18,408 bases of DNA from an uncultured Ruminococcus sp. (GCA_902464115.1 CABQIF010000033.1:1-18408), one strand, 5' to 3'; shown: positions 6,704-14,527, counted from the first letter of the stretch. Notes: a model not told the origin generated them from the letters alone. A program made the numbers and translations.

Positions 6704-7282
6704 TCACGACAAACTAGAGAAAGAATGCGGATTTTTGGTATGCGGCAAAGACTGCACGATCATCCGCCACATGACACCGGCAACTTGATTCCGGTCATCC
6801 TTGCATTCGTTTTGCAGCCACTTCTGCAAAACACCCAGAATCCCGGTATAGAGAAATTCATAGAGATATTCATTTTCCGCAGAAAATCCATTTCCGGCAT
6901 ATCGCCGTAAATATTTCCCATAGTGTGCGTGCAGAATCGTAGAGAAACGGGAAATGGCGATTCCGCTTCCCTGTTGGAACAGGCATTCAAACAGGGTTTT
7001 ATGCGTCTGCACATAGTCCAACAGCTGTTCCATATCGTGCACAGACGGCGGCTCTTTGGAAAAAATCGCATCAATTTCCTGATAAACCTGCTCCTCGATC
7101 TCGTCCAGCAGTTCATAAATATCTTTATAATGCATATAGAATGTCGAACGGTTGATGTCTGCGGTTTCGCAGACTTCCCGAACCGTAATCCGATTGAATG
7201 GCTTCTGCTGCATACAAGCAATCAGAGCGTTTTGCAAAGCATATCGGGTATAACGGATCCGGCGGTCATTTGATTTTTTCAT
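6704..7282 (-). CDS. TetR/AcrR-family transcriptional regulator
   Basis: A 192-residue protein when started at the ATG at 7282 (AAGGAG in front). An in-frame ATG at 7321 would add 13 residues without a comparable site. The N-terminal DNA-binding domain is clear: RYTRYALQNALIACM, then the helix-turn-helix ITVREVCETADINRSTFYMHY at about 32-52. The C-terminal half (about 75-185) is helical, with a cluster of aromatics (NEYLYEFLYTGILGVLQKWL), typical of TetR proteins with a variable ligand or dimer domain. The ligand is unknown. It is divergent from glgB across 232 bp. It could control itself, glgB, or genes elsewhere. Confidence 0.92.
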   Translation of the reverse strand: MKKSNDRRIRYTRYALQNALIACMQQKPFNRITVREVCETADINRSTFYMHYKDIYELLDEIEEQVYQEIDAIFSKEPPSVHDMEQLLDYVQTHKTLFECLFQQGSGIAISRFSTILHAHYGKYLRRYAGNGFSAENEYLYEFLYTGILGVLQKWLQNECKDDRNQVAGVMWRMIVQSLPHTKNPHSFSSLS

Positions 7283-7304
7283 AAAATTCTCCTTTTTTGT
7301 TGGT

Positions 7305-7338
7305 TTTCCACTTATGGGCAACCAATTTCACAAATGGG
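7305..7338. promoter_or_regulatory. Candidate operator: two similar 13-14 bp boxes
   Basis: TTTCCACTTATGGG (7305-7318) and TTTCACAAATGGG (7326-7338) end 20 bp apart, about two helical turns, just upstream of the TetR-type start codon. Each has weak internal dyad symmetry. This spacing would suit two regulator dimers. The identity is only partial, so the call is tentative. Confidence 0.3.
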
Positions 7339-7406
7339 AAGCGCCTTTCTTTTTCAACACAACAGATAAAAATGTCAGTTTTTCAACAAATTCTCTATTT
7401 TTGTAC

Positions 7407-7435
7407 TTGTCATCGGGCTTTTTTTCTATTATAAT
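7407..7435 (+). promoter_or_regulatory. Promoter of glgB
   Basis: -35 TTGTCA (7407-7412), 17-bp spacer, -10 TATAAT (7430-7435). The predicted start near 7442 gives a leader of about 73 nt. The leader has AAGGAG at 7493-7498, far from the ATG, and a closer GGAG at 7502-7505 (9 bp). Confidence 0.75.
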
Positions 7436-7514
7436 AAAAGCATGAAAAAAATGCAAATCTTGTTCTCAATTTTGTAGAACATCACAAAAAATAAGGAGAT
7501 CGGAGTTTACTTTT

Positions 7515-9434
7515 ATGGATATTCATCAGTTTTTTCTAGGCAATGCGTTTGATGCCTACACTTTTTTTGGTGCACATGTACAAAAAGACGGCAGCGTTTG
7601 CTTCCGCACCCTTGCCCCCAATGCAGAAAAGGTATCGTTGATTTATGAGGGCAACGACTGGAAAGAAATTCCCATGGAAAAGACCCATCCCGGCGGCGTC
7701 TATACTTGCATTGTAAAAGATGCCATCCCCGGGATGATGTATAAATACCGCATTTATTCCGAACATTTCGCCGATGTGGAATTTATTGACCACTGCGACC
7801 CCTATGGATTCGGCATGGAACTTCGTCCGGGAACAGCTTCCATTATTCGGGACACAGACAGCTATCACTTTCAGGACAGCGAATGGCTGAGCCAGAGGGG
7901 CGGACATCTCGAAAAACCAGTCAATATCTATGAAGTGCATCTTGGCTCCTGGAAAACCAATCCCAACGACCCGAACGGCTGGTATCGCTATGAGGAATTA
8001 GCTCCGCTGCTGATTGCACACGCCAAGAAAAACGGCTACAACTACATTGAATGCATGCCACTGAGCGAACATCCGGCAGACTGCTCGTGGGGCTATCAAA
8101 ATACAGGCTTTTACAGCCCGACGGCTCGCTATGGCGACATGGATGGATTGAAAAAGTTCGTTGACCTCTGCCACCGCAGCGGCATCGGTGTCATCATGGA
8201 CTTTGTTCCGGTGCATTTCGCTGTAGACGGCTATGGGTTGGCACGATACGACGGAACCTCTCTCTATGAATACCCAGACGACAACAGCGATAACTATAGC
8301 GAATGGGGCAGCTGTAACTTCATTCATGCCCGTGGAGAAGTATGCAGTTTCCTGCAATCCTGTGCAAACTACTGGATTTCAGAATTTCACTTTGATGGAA
8401 TCCGAATGGATGCCGTCAGCCGGCTGATCTACTGGGGCGGTGACCCCGGCCGTGGCGAAAATGAAGCCAGCCTGAATTTCTTAAAACGCATGAATCAGGG
8501 TTTGCACCAGCTGCATCCAGATGCAATGCTGATTGCAGAGGATTCCACCGACTTTGACGGCGTTACCCGTCCGGTGGAATTTGGCGGACTGGGCTTCGAT
8601 TACAAGTGGGATATGGGCTGGATGAATGATACCTTGAACTATTTCCGCAGCAATCCGTTCTTCCGTGGCTCTGGCTACCATCAAATTACATTCTCGATGA
8701 TGTATTATTATAAAGAACAGTATCTCTTGCCGTTCTCTCACGATGAAACCGTACACGGAAAGGCAACCATCGTACAGAAAATGTTCGGCGAATACGAACA
8801 GAAATTCCCACAGGCACGGGCATTATATCTCTATATGTACACCCATCCGGGCAAAAAGCTGAACTTTATGGGCAATGAACTCGGACAGTTGCGAGAATGG
8901 ACAGAAGAACAAGAACAGGATTGGGACATCTTAAAGTTCCCGATTCACGATGCATTCTATCACTATATGCATGATTTGAACCAGCTATATTTACAAGAAC
9001 GTGCACTGTCTGCATGGGATTATCGGCGAGAAGGCTTCCGCTGGATTGACTGCCATCAGGAAAACCGCTGTATTTATGCCTATGAACGGCGTGCTGACCG
9101 GGAACGGCTGCTGATTATCCTGCACTTCTCCGATTTGCAGAACCAGCAATACACAGTAACTGTTCCGGATTGTGTCGCACTCGAACCGCTGCTGCACAGC
9201 GACTGGACTTGTTATCATGGCTCTGTCGAAAAAAATACAGACTTGATTCTGACAACCCCGACAGAAAAGGGCGGTCAGGTTACATTGCCGCTTGCACCCT
9301 ATAGTGCAATGCTGTTCCGTGTTCATACGACTGTGGAAAAATCCGTTCCAGCACCGCCTGTACAAGCAAAAAAGCCGAGAAAGCCTCGGACATCTACGGG
9401 AAAAACGCACAAGACGGCAGAAACTGCACAGTAA
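7515..9434 (+). CDS. glgB: 1,4-alpha-glucan branching enzyme (GH13)
   Basis: A 639-residue cytoplasmic enzyme that forms alpha-1,6 branches in glycogen. An N-terminal CBM48-like beta domain (about 10-105, with YTFFGAH near 15-21) precedes the GH13 barrel. The four conserved GH13 regions are visible: MDFVPVHF (about 228-235), DGIRMDAV with nucleophile Asp299, LIAEDSTD with acid/base Glu342, and LPFSHDE with Asp410. An all-beta C-terminal domain follows. The last 25 residues or so form a Lys/Thr/Pro-rich basic tail (KKPRKPRTSTGKTHKTAETAQ region) beyond the usual fold. No glgA, glgC, glgD or glgP is adjacent, so glycogen genes must be elsewhere. It has its own promoter and no clear T-tailed terminator follows. 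Confidence 0.96.
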   Translation: MDIHQFFLGNAFDAYTFFGAHVQKDGSVCFRTLAPNAEKVSLIYEGNDWKEIPMEKTHPGGVYTCIVKDAIPGMMYKYRIYSEHFADVEFIDHCDPYGFGMELRPGTASIIRDTDSYHFQDSEWLSQRGGHLEKPVNIYEVHLGSWKTNPNDPNGWYRYEELAPLLIAHAKKNGYNYIECMPLSEHPADCSWGYQNTGFYSPTARYGDMDGLKKFVDLCHRSGIGVIMDFVPVHFAVDGYGLARYDGTSLYEYPDDNSDNYSEWGSCNFIHARGEVCSFLQSCANYWISEFHFDGIRMDAVSRLIYWGGDPGRGENEASLNFLKRMNQGLHQLHPDAMLIAEDSTDFDGVTRPVEFGGLGFDYKWDMGWMNDTLNYFRSNPFFRGSGYHQITFSMMYYYKEQYLLPFSHDETVHGKATIVQKMFGEYEQKFPQARALYLYMYTHPGKKLNFMGNELGQLREWTEEQEQDWDILKFPIHDAFYHYMHDLNQLYLQERALSAWDYRREGFRWIDCHQENRCIYAYERRADRERLLIILHFSDLQNQQYTVTVPDCVALEPLLHSDWTCYHGSVEKNTDLILTTPTEKGGQVTLPLAPYSAMLFRVHTTVEKSVPAPPVQAKKPRKPRTSTGKTHKTAETAQ

Positions 9435-9740
9435 ATGCACTAAAATTTCTTGGGAAAAGTATGTAGAACGGTTCGGCAGATTCGCTTCGCTGTCTGCCTG
9501 TGTCGCCGTTCGCCGGAGTTGTGTTTTCCGAATGCGTTACGCTTCTTTCTTAGATTATGGTTTGCTGGAAGTTTTTTGTTCTTCGCATGGCGAACAGCGA
9601 TTTGCCGATCTCTCTTAGATTTCAATATGATTCCTTGCAACCTTCGTTAGGGAGGGCAGCTTGCCCTCCCTAACAACCTACCTCGCCGAGCTGAGCCAGC
9701 TCGACCGCAGTTACCTTCGGCGAATCGACATTTTTGCCGT
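9435..9740. repeat. Non-coding hairpin-rich intergenic region (repeat-like)
   Basis: No supportable gene lies between glgB and the aquaporin. The stretch carries many small inverted repeats: GGCAGA...TCTGCC (about 9475-9498), GAATGCG-TTA-CGCTTC (about 9530-9545), TTCGC-ATG-GCGAA (about 9584-9596), the large hairpin at 9646-9674, and GAGCTG-AGC-CAGCTC nested within CGCCGA...TCGGCG (about 9683-9722). Such density of short palindromes is typical of dispersed intergenic repeats. The genome-wide copy number cannot be seen here. Confidence 0.5.
9646..9674. repeat. Perfect 13-bp inverted repeat (GTTAGGGAGGGCA, 3-nt loop)
   Basis: GTTAGGGAGGGCA (9646-9658), loop GCT, TGCCCTCCCTAAC (9662-9674). It is a very stable hairpin but has no T tract on either strand, so it is not a standard rho-independent terminator. 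It could still stop or stabilise the glgB transcript. Confidence 0.8.
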
Positions 9741-9756
9741 TTTTTCGCCAATCACA

Positions 9757-9785
9757 TTGACTTTTTTGCCGAACTGTGATACAAT
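9757..9785 (+). promoter_or_regulatory. Promoter of the aquaporin gene
   Basis: -35 TTGACT (9757-9762), 17-bp spacer, -10 TACAAT (9780-9785) preceded by TGA, an extended -10. The predicted start near 9792 gives a leader of about 86 nt. Confidence 0.72.
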
Positions 9786-9787
9786 TT

Positions 9788-9845
9788 AGAAAAAGCAATG
9801 GACAACTTGCTTTTCTCAGAAACAGAATTTCGCAGCATCTGTTTC
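9788..9845 (+). promoter_or_regulatory. Two hairpins in the aquaporin leader
   Basis: Hairpin 1: AGAAAAAGCAA (9788-9798) pairs with TTGCTTTTCT (9807-9816), with one bulged A; its outer bases may lie before the transcription start. Hairpin 2: GAAACAGA (9819-9826) pairs with TCTGTTTC (9838-9845). Both precede the GGAGGAGG site (9863-9870). No known riboswitch class was recognised. Confidence 0.4.
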
Positions 9846-9877
9846 CAAAATCAAAAGCCTGCGGAGGAGGTTACAAT

Positions 9878-10600
9878 ATGAATATCAAAAAGTACCTTGC
9901 AGAATTTTTGGGGACAATAGTACTGGTATTATTCGGATGTGGAACAGCTGTCGTCTGCGGCGGCTTTACCGGCGGTATGGAAACCGGTTTTCTCGGCGTT
10001 GTTGCCATCGCATTGGCGTTCGGACTTGCCATTGTTGCATCTGCCTATGCCATCGGCGATATTTCCGGATGTCATGTAAACCCTGCTGTTTCACTTGCAA
10101 TGCTGATTAACGGCAAGCTGACATTCGGCGATTTCATCGGCTATGTCATCGCACAAGTTGCTGGTGCATTCGCAGGCAGCGGCATTTTAAAACTCATCAC
10201 TGCCAACTCAGATTTGAACGGAGCAGGTGCAAACGGCTATGGCAGTTTATCCGGCGTTGGTCTGCACGCAGGGGCTGCATTCGTGGTAGAAGTGATTTTA
10301 ACGTTTGTGTTCATCATGACCATTCTGGGCGTTACCAGAACCAAGAAAACCGCTTCCATCGCTGGTCTGGTCATTGGTCTTACATTGACATTCGTTCATC
10401 TGATCGGCATTCCGCTGACTGGAACATCGGTCAATCCGGCAAGAAGTCTTGCTCCGGCAATTTTCGCTGGCGGCGATGCCCTCAAGCAGGTTTGGCTGTT
10501 CATTCTTGCTCCGTTCGTCGGTGCAATTCTTGCAGGTCTGATTCACAAAGCATTTTATGCAAATGCAGAAGAAGAAACCGAAGAAGAATCAGAATCTTAA
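9878..10600 (+). CDS. Aquaporin, AqpZ-like (MIP family)
   Basis: A 240-residue six-helix channel protein of the inner membrane. Both NPA boxes are present: HVNPAV (NPA at 68-70) and SVNPARS (186-188). The selectivity-filter positions match water-selective AqpZ: Phe48 (ALAFGL), His174 (VHLIGIP), Thr183 and Arg189 (TGTSVNPAR). A glycerol facilitator would have smaller residues and usually an insertion with Asp near the second box. The start is the ATG at 9878, with GGAGGAGG 7 bp upstream; an earlier in-frame ATG at 9776 precedes the predicted transcription start. The C-terminus is a short acidic tail (EEETEEESES). The gene is monocistronic, followed by a strong terminator. Water conduction is inferred from the filter residues. 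Confidence 0.95.
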   Translation: MNIKKYLAEFLGTIVLVLFGCGTAVVCGGFTGGMETGFLGVVAIALAFGLAIVASAYAIGDISGCHVNPAVSLAMLINGKLTFGDFIGYVIAQVAGAFAGSGILKLITANSDLNGAGANGYGSLSGVGLHAGAAFVVEVILTFVFIMTILGVTRTKKTASIAGLVIGLTLTFVHLIGIPLTGTSVNPARSLAPAIFAGGDALKQVWLFILAPFVGAILAGLIHKAFYANAEEETEEESES

Positions 10601-10625
10601 CTTTGAAAGTTTCGGAAATTTCCAT

Positions 10626-10665
10626 AAAAAAGGGTGCTGTTGACTGGTTTTCCAGTTCGACAGCA
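10626..10665. terminator. Bidirectional terminator
   Basis: GGGTGCTGT (10632-10640) pairs with ACAGCACCC (10650-10658), with further internal pairing (ACTGG/CCAGT). The hairpin is flanked by six A on the left and a T-rich run on the right, so it can end both the plus-strand aquaporin transcript and the minus-strand proline operon. Confidence 0.92.
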
Positions 10666-10679
10666 CCCTTTTCTTTTTC

Positions 10680-11444
10680 TCAAAAGTCATATAAAACAAC
10701 AACACCATGCTGCATCGCAAAGTCTGCTGCTTTCCAGAGAATGGAAAACGTAAATTTTGCAAGGGAAATGGTATCATAAACAGTATGGTTCTTCTGAATA
10801 GAAACATCACCATTTATCTGTACTGTTCCATCATATGGATAGCCCTCTGTGTTTCGCCAACTTGCAATCTCCTCTGGCGTAGCGTTCCAAGAAAGTGCAT
10901 TGATCGCATTCAATTCCCTCTTTAATGTGCCGATGGTTGCGAGCACTCCTTCTTCAAAATTCGGCAGCACATAGGAAAAAATCGCTGGTTTTTCCAACGG
11001 AACCCACCAGCCACAGCCTTCTAAAATGGAAATTGGTTCGTCGTGTTGCTTTAAATATGCTTGACGTGTCTGATAGAGCGAAGATTTGGTAAGTTCAGTA
11101 TTTTTGGAAATCGTTTTCGGAACGGATTCGCCAAACATCTTTGCCAGCACAAACAGTTGCAAAGCAGTGATGCCATCCCAATCCGGCTTGTCGGTATAAT
11201 ATGGCGTTTGATCAGCATCTTCGTTCCAAAGCGGTGGCTCAGTAATACCAAGTCCATTTAGAATGTGTTTCCGCCATTCGGTCACTCGTTCCAGCACTTC
11301 CGCTTCATCTGCCGGATGTTCCTCCGGATTTGCACGGATAATTTGAACTGGTATGCCATGTGCTTCACCAAACTGCTGCACGGCTGTTTTCCAGTTTTGT
11401 GTATAATACCGTGTCAGCGTTCCTGCGTAGATATCTAAGCCCAT
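10680..11444 (-). CDS. Unrecognised 254-residue soluble protein, last gene of the proline operon
   Basis: No family assigned with confidence. The protein is soluble, with no signal peptide or transmembrane segment, and rich in aromatic residues. Distinct stretches are the N-terminus MGLDIYAGTLTRYYTQNWKT, a tryptophan/tyrosine-rich middle (EPPLWNED to PYYTDKPDWDGITALQLF, about 69-98), GCGWWVPLEKPAIFSYVLPNF (about 143-163) and a C-terminal VVVLYDF. The N-terminus recalls small uncharacterised proteins that start MG(I/L)DIYAG, from memory only. The start at 11444 has GGGAG at 8 bp. It begins 43 bp after the proA stop on the same strand with no terminator or promoter between, and ends at the bidirectional terminator, so co-transcription with proBA is likely. 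A role in proline metabolism is not shown. Confidence 0.85.
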   Translation of the reverse strand: MGLDIYAGTLTRYYTQNWKTAVQQFGEAHGIPVQIIRANPEEHPADEAEVLERVTEWRKHILNGLGITEPPLWNEDADQTPYYTDKPDWDGITALQLFVLAKMFGESVPKTISKNTELTKSSLYQTRQAYLKQHDEPISILEGCGWWVPLEKPAIFSYVLPNFEEGVLATIGTLKRELNAINALSWNATPEEIASWRNTEGYPYDGTVQINGDVSIQKNHTVYDTISLAKFTFSILWKAADFAMQHGVVVLYDF

Positions 11445-11487
11445 TCTTCCTGCTCCCTCTATCCGTCTTGTTCAACCATACTTCGCT

Positions 11488-12747
11488 TTATCGAATTTGT
11501 CCGTCTCCGTTAATCAGATATTTGACTGTGGTCAATTCATGCAATCCCATCGGCCCTCTTGCGTGCAGCTTCTGGGTGGAAATGCCAATTTCTGCACCAT
11601 AGCCAAATTCACCGCCATCTGTGAACCGTGTCGATGCATTTACATAAACGGCTGCTGCATCAACCTGCTGCTGGAATTTCTTTGCAGCGTTCAAACTTCT
11701 GGTAACAATGCATTCCGAATGCTTTGTGCCGTACTTCGCAATATGGGCAATGGCTTCATCCAAATCAGAAACGACCTTGACCGAAATTTTATAATCTAAA
11801 AATTCTGTTGCATATTCTGTTTCCGTTGCTGGCAGAACACTGTCCCCCAAAATCGCACGGGTCTTTTCACAACCATAAATCGTCACATCATGCACAGCAA
11901 GTGCTTTCTGTACCATCGGCAGCAGTTTTTCTGCAACTGCTTCATGCACCAGCAAGCCTTCAATTGCATTGCAGACAGATGGACGCTGGGTCTTGGCATT
12001 GTCAATAATCCGAACAGCCATTTCATAATCTGCATCGCCATCCAAACAGGAATCTACATAGACGTGACAATTTCCGACACCCGTTTCAATGACTGGAACG
12101 GTTGCCTGATTGACAACTGCCTGAATCAAACCTGCTCCACCTCTTGGAATCAGGACATCCAGATAACCATTCAGCTGCATCATATCGCTGGCAGTCTGTC
12201 GAGAGGTATCTTCCACCAATTGCATAATATCTGCCGGCAAGCCAACGGATTCCACCGCTTCCCGCATGACATTCATTAAACAGGTGTTGGAATGGATCGC
12301 TTCTTTTCCACCCCGCAAAATTACTGCATTTCCGGCTTTCAAACAAAGTGTTGCAGCGTCAACCGTTACATTCGGACGGGATTCAAAAATAATTCCAATG
12401 ATACCGAGCGGCACTCTGGTCTTTAAAATTTGCAGTCCGTTCGGACGAACAGAACCGCTTTCTACTACACCAACTGGGTCATCTATTGCAATCAGCTTTT
12501 CAATGGCATCTGCCATGCCCTGCATCCGAGCTGGTGTCAGTCGCAGGCGGTCTTGCAGCGATTCTGTCATATTGTTCTGAACAGCTACCGCCAAATCTTC
12601 CGCATTTGCCTGTAAAATTCGGTCAGTCTGTTGCAGCAATGCCGCAGCAATCGCTGCCAATGCTTCATTCTTCAGCTTCGGGCTGGCGTTTGCAATTGCC
12701 GGAGCAGCAACCTTTGCCCGTTCTCCCAATGTCTGTGCGTAGTTCAT
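11488..12747 (-). CDS. proA: Gamma-glutamyl phosphate reductase
   Basis: A 419-residue NADPH-dependent enzyme of the aldehyde dehydrogenase superfamily. It reduces gamma-glutamyl phosphate to glutamate-5-semialdehyde, the second step of proline synthesis. The length matches the family (about 415-420). Visible marks are the catalytic Cys259 in TQRPSVCNAIEGLLVHE, the IIFESRPNVTVDAA and KAGNAVILRGGKEA segments (about 119-149), and the C-terminal FTDGGEFGYGAEIGISTQKLHARGP region. The ATG overlaps the proB stop by four bases (ATGA, 12744-12747), and AAAGGG lies inside the end of proB, so translation is probably coupled to ProB. The two enzymes often act as a complex that channels the unstable phosphate. 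Confidence 0.98.
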   Translation of the reverse strand: MNYAQTLGERAKVAAPAIANASPKLKNEALAAIAAALLQQTDRILQANAEDLAVAVQNNMTESLQDRLRLTPARMQGMADAIEKLIAIDDPVGVVESGSVRPNGLQILKTRVPLGIIGIIFESRPNVTVDAATLCLKAGNAVILRGGKEAIHSNTCLMNVMREAVESVGLPADIMQLVEDTSRQTASDMMQLNGYLDVLIPRGGAGLIQAVVNQATVPVIETGVGNCHVYVDSCLDGDADYEMAVRIIDNAKTQRPSVCNAIEGLLVHEAVAEKLLPMVQKALAVHDVTIYGCEKTRAILGDSVLPATETEYATEFLDYKISVKVVSDLDEAIAHIAKYGTKHSECIVTRSLNAAKKFQQQVDAAAVYVNASTRFTDGGEFGYGAEIGISTQKLHARGPMGLHELTTVKYLINGDGQIR

Positions 12748-13556
12748 GCAGTTACACCCTTTCCATTTTTGGCAAGGAACAACGTTCCCACCTGTTTGTT
12801 ATCGAATAAATCATAGAGCAAGTCCGGATTTTTTCCGTTCATAATCACCATATCAATGCCATTTTCTGTTGCAATCTGAGCAGCATTCAGCTTGGTTGCC
12901 ATTCCGCCTGTTCCCAACGTGCTGCCTGCTCCGCCTGCCATCTGCAAAATAGAATCGTCAATGGCAGATACCAGCGGAACAACTTCTGCATCCTGATGCA
13001 CCCGTGGGTCAGCAGAAAATAGTCCGTCAATATCGGACAGAATCACCAGCAAATCTGCATCCGCAACAGTTGCAATTACAGCGGAAAGCGAGTCATTCTC
13101 GCCAATTTCCAGTTCCAATTCATCAATCGCAACGGTATCATTTTCATTCAAAATCGGAATGACACCCAGTTGCAGCAGCCGTTCAATGGTATTTTGTACA
13201 TGCTGGCGACGTTCCGGATTCTGAACGATGGTTTTTGTCAACAGAATCTGTGCAACGGTAATACTATACTTGGAAAACATATCATCATAAATATGCATCA
13301 GTTCGCACTGTCCGACCGCAGCAGCAGCCTGTTTCGAGGGGGTATCTTTCGGGCGTTCCGGCAGGTTCAGCTTGCCAACACCCATTCCAATTGCACCGGA
13401 GGAAACCAACAAAATTTCCTTTCCGGCATTATGTAAATCAGACAGCACCTGTACCAGATTGGTCATCCGGCGAATGTTCAGCTTGCCGGTCTTGTGGGTC
13501 AGGGTGGAAGTGCCCAACTTAATGACAATTCGTTTTTTCTTTGTAAAATCAATCAT
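12744..13556 (-). CDS. proB: Glutamate 5-kinase, short form without PUA domain
   Basis: A 270-residue amino-acid kinase that phosphorylates glutamate with ATP, the first and usually proline-inhibited step of proline synthesis. Amino-acid-kinase motifs are clear: IKLGTSTL (Lys13), LLVSSGAIGMG (about 49-59), NEND (137-140), GENDSLSA (152-159), SDIDGLF (174-180) and GTGGMATK (215-222). E. coli ProB has about 367 residues with a C-terminal PUA domain. Here the protein ends at the kinase fold, as in a number of Gram-positive bacteria. No frameshift or PUA remnant is seen, and proA starts at the stop codon. The start at 13556 has GGAG at 9 bp, 17 bp after the dehydrogenase gene ends. Whether feedback by proline survives cannot be told. 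Confidence 0.97.
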   Translation of the reverse strand: MIDFTKKKRIVIKLGTSTLTHKTGKLNIRRMTNLVQVLSDLHNAGKEILLVSSGAIGMGVGKLNLPERPKDTPSKQAAAAVGQCELMHIYDDMFSKYSITVAQILLTKTIVQNPERRQHVQNTIERLLQLGVIPILNENDTVAIDELELEIGENDSLSAVIATVADADLLVILSDIDGLFSADPRVHQDAEVVPLVSAIDDSILQMAGGAGSTLGTGGMATKLNAAQIATENGIDMVIMNGKNPDLLYDLFDNKQVGTLFLAKNGKGVTA

Positions 13557-13573
13557 ATTTTTCTACTCCGTTT

Positions 13574-14527
13574 TTAGGATACGACATTTTGCGGTGTGCC
13601 GTTTAAATAAGCGGCGACATTTTCCGTCACAATCTGCAACAAACGCTTTCTTGTTTCTACGGCTGCCCATGCAACGTGCGGCGTAATCGTACAGTTTGGC
13701 AGCTGTCGCAATGGTGTCTGGTCGGACATTGGTTCAGTGTCCAGAACATCAACTGCCGCTCCGGCAATGACACCACTTCGCAATGCTTCTGCCAATGCGG
13801 TTTCGTCTACAATGCCGCCCCGTGCCGTATTGATAAGAAATGCAGTCGGTTTCATGCTTGCCAGCCGTTCCGCATTGACAAGATGCTGTGTTTCTGGGGT
13901 CAATGGCGTGTGAATCGTTAGGACATCAGCGGTCTGAAATGCCTCTTCCATGGAAATCACTGGGAACGGGCAGTCTGTTGGAGTTGTTCTTGTGGTAATT
14001 TTTACCTGCATTCCAAAAGCTTGCCCAATTTTTGCCACAGCTTTCCCGATGCTGCCATATCCTACTACACACAAGGTCTTTCCTGCCAGTTCTGCGGTTG
14101 GATACGGAAACCAAGAAAACTGCAATGACTTCTCCCAAGCCCCCGCACGCACTGCACGGTCATAGGCAGCAATCCGGCTGAAATGATGCAGCATCAGGGC
14201 GAATGTATGCTGTGCAACTGCCATTGTGGAATAGCTGCCAGCATTGCAGACGGTAATTCCATGCTGAACAGCGGCTTTCAAATCAATATTGTTATAGCCA
14301 GTTGCCATTACGCCGATATATTCCAAGTTTGGGCAGGCATCCAAAACCGCTGCGGTGATGGGGGTTTTGTTGCAGAGCAACAGTTCTGCATCGCCAATGC
14401 GAGCAGCGGCTTCTTCCGGAGCAGTCAGCGGATAAGCTGTTACATCTGCCAGTTCCTGCAAGGCAGCCGTGGAAAGGTCATCCGTCATGGAAAGCGTGTT
14501 CCAGTCTGTAATCACCAGCTTTTTCAT
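13574..14527 (-). CDS. D-isomer-specific 2-hydroxyacid dehydrogenase
   Basis: A 317-residue NAD(P)-dependent oxidoreductase of the D-2-hydroxyacid dehydrogenase family, closest in length and motifs to glycerate/hydroxypyruvate reductase types (HprA-like). The NAD-binding Rossmann motif is VVGYGSIGKAVAKIGQ (GYGSIG 156-161). The catalytic triad is visible as Arg236 (INTARGGIVDE), Glu265 (DTEP) and His284 (TPHVAWAAVE). It lacks the C-terminal ACT domain of serine-pathway phosphoglycerate dehydrogenases. The substrate cannot be fixed from sequence; hydroxypyruvate/glyoxylate, D-lactate and other 2-keto acids are possible. The ATG overlaps the stop of the upstream membrane-protein gene (ATGA, 14524-14527), and proB follows after 17 bp, placing it inside the proline operon. 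Confidence 0.93.
   Translation of the reverse strand: MKKLVITDWNTLSMTDDLSTAALQELADVTAYPLTAPEEAAARIGDAELLLCNKTPITAAVLDACPNLEYIGVMATGYNNIDLKAAVQHGITVCNAGSYSTMAVAQHTFALMLHHFSRIAAYDRAVRAGAWEKSLQFSWFPYPTAELAGKTLCVVGYGSIGKAVAKIGQAFGMQVKITTRTTPTDCPFPVISMEEAFQTADVLTIHTPLTPETQHLVNAERLASMKPTAFLINTARGGIVDETALAEALRSGVIAGAAVDVLDTEPMSDQTPLRQLPNCTITPHVAWAAVETRKRLLQIVTENVAAYLNGTPQNVVS

Noticed and set aside
9450..9650. Small open frames between glgB and the aquaporin
   Set aside because: Cys/Arg/Phe-rich products from hairpin-rich DNA, no SD, no domain; best read as repeat-derived non-coding sequence.
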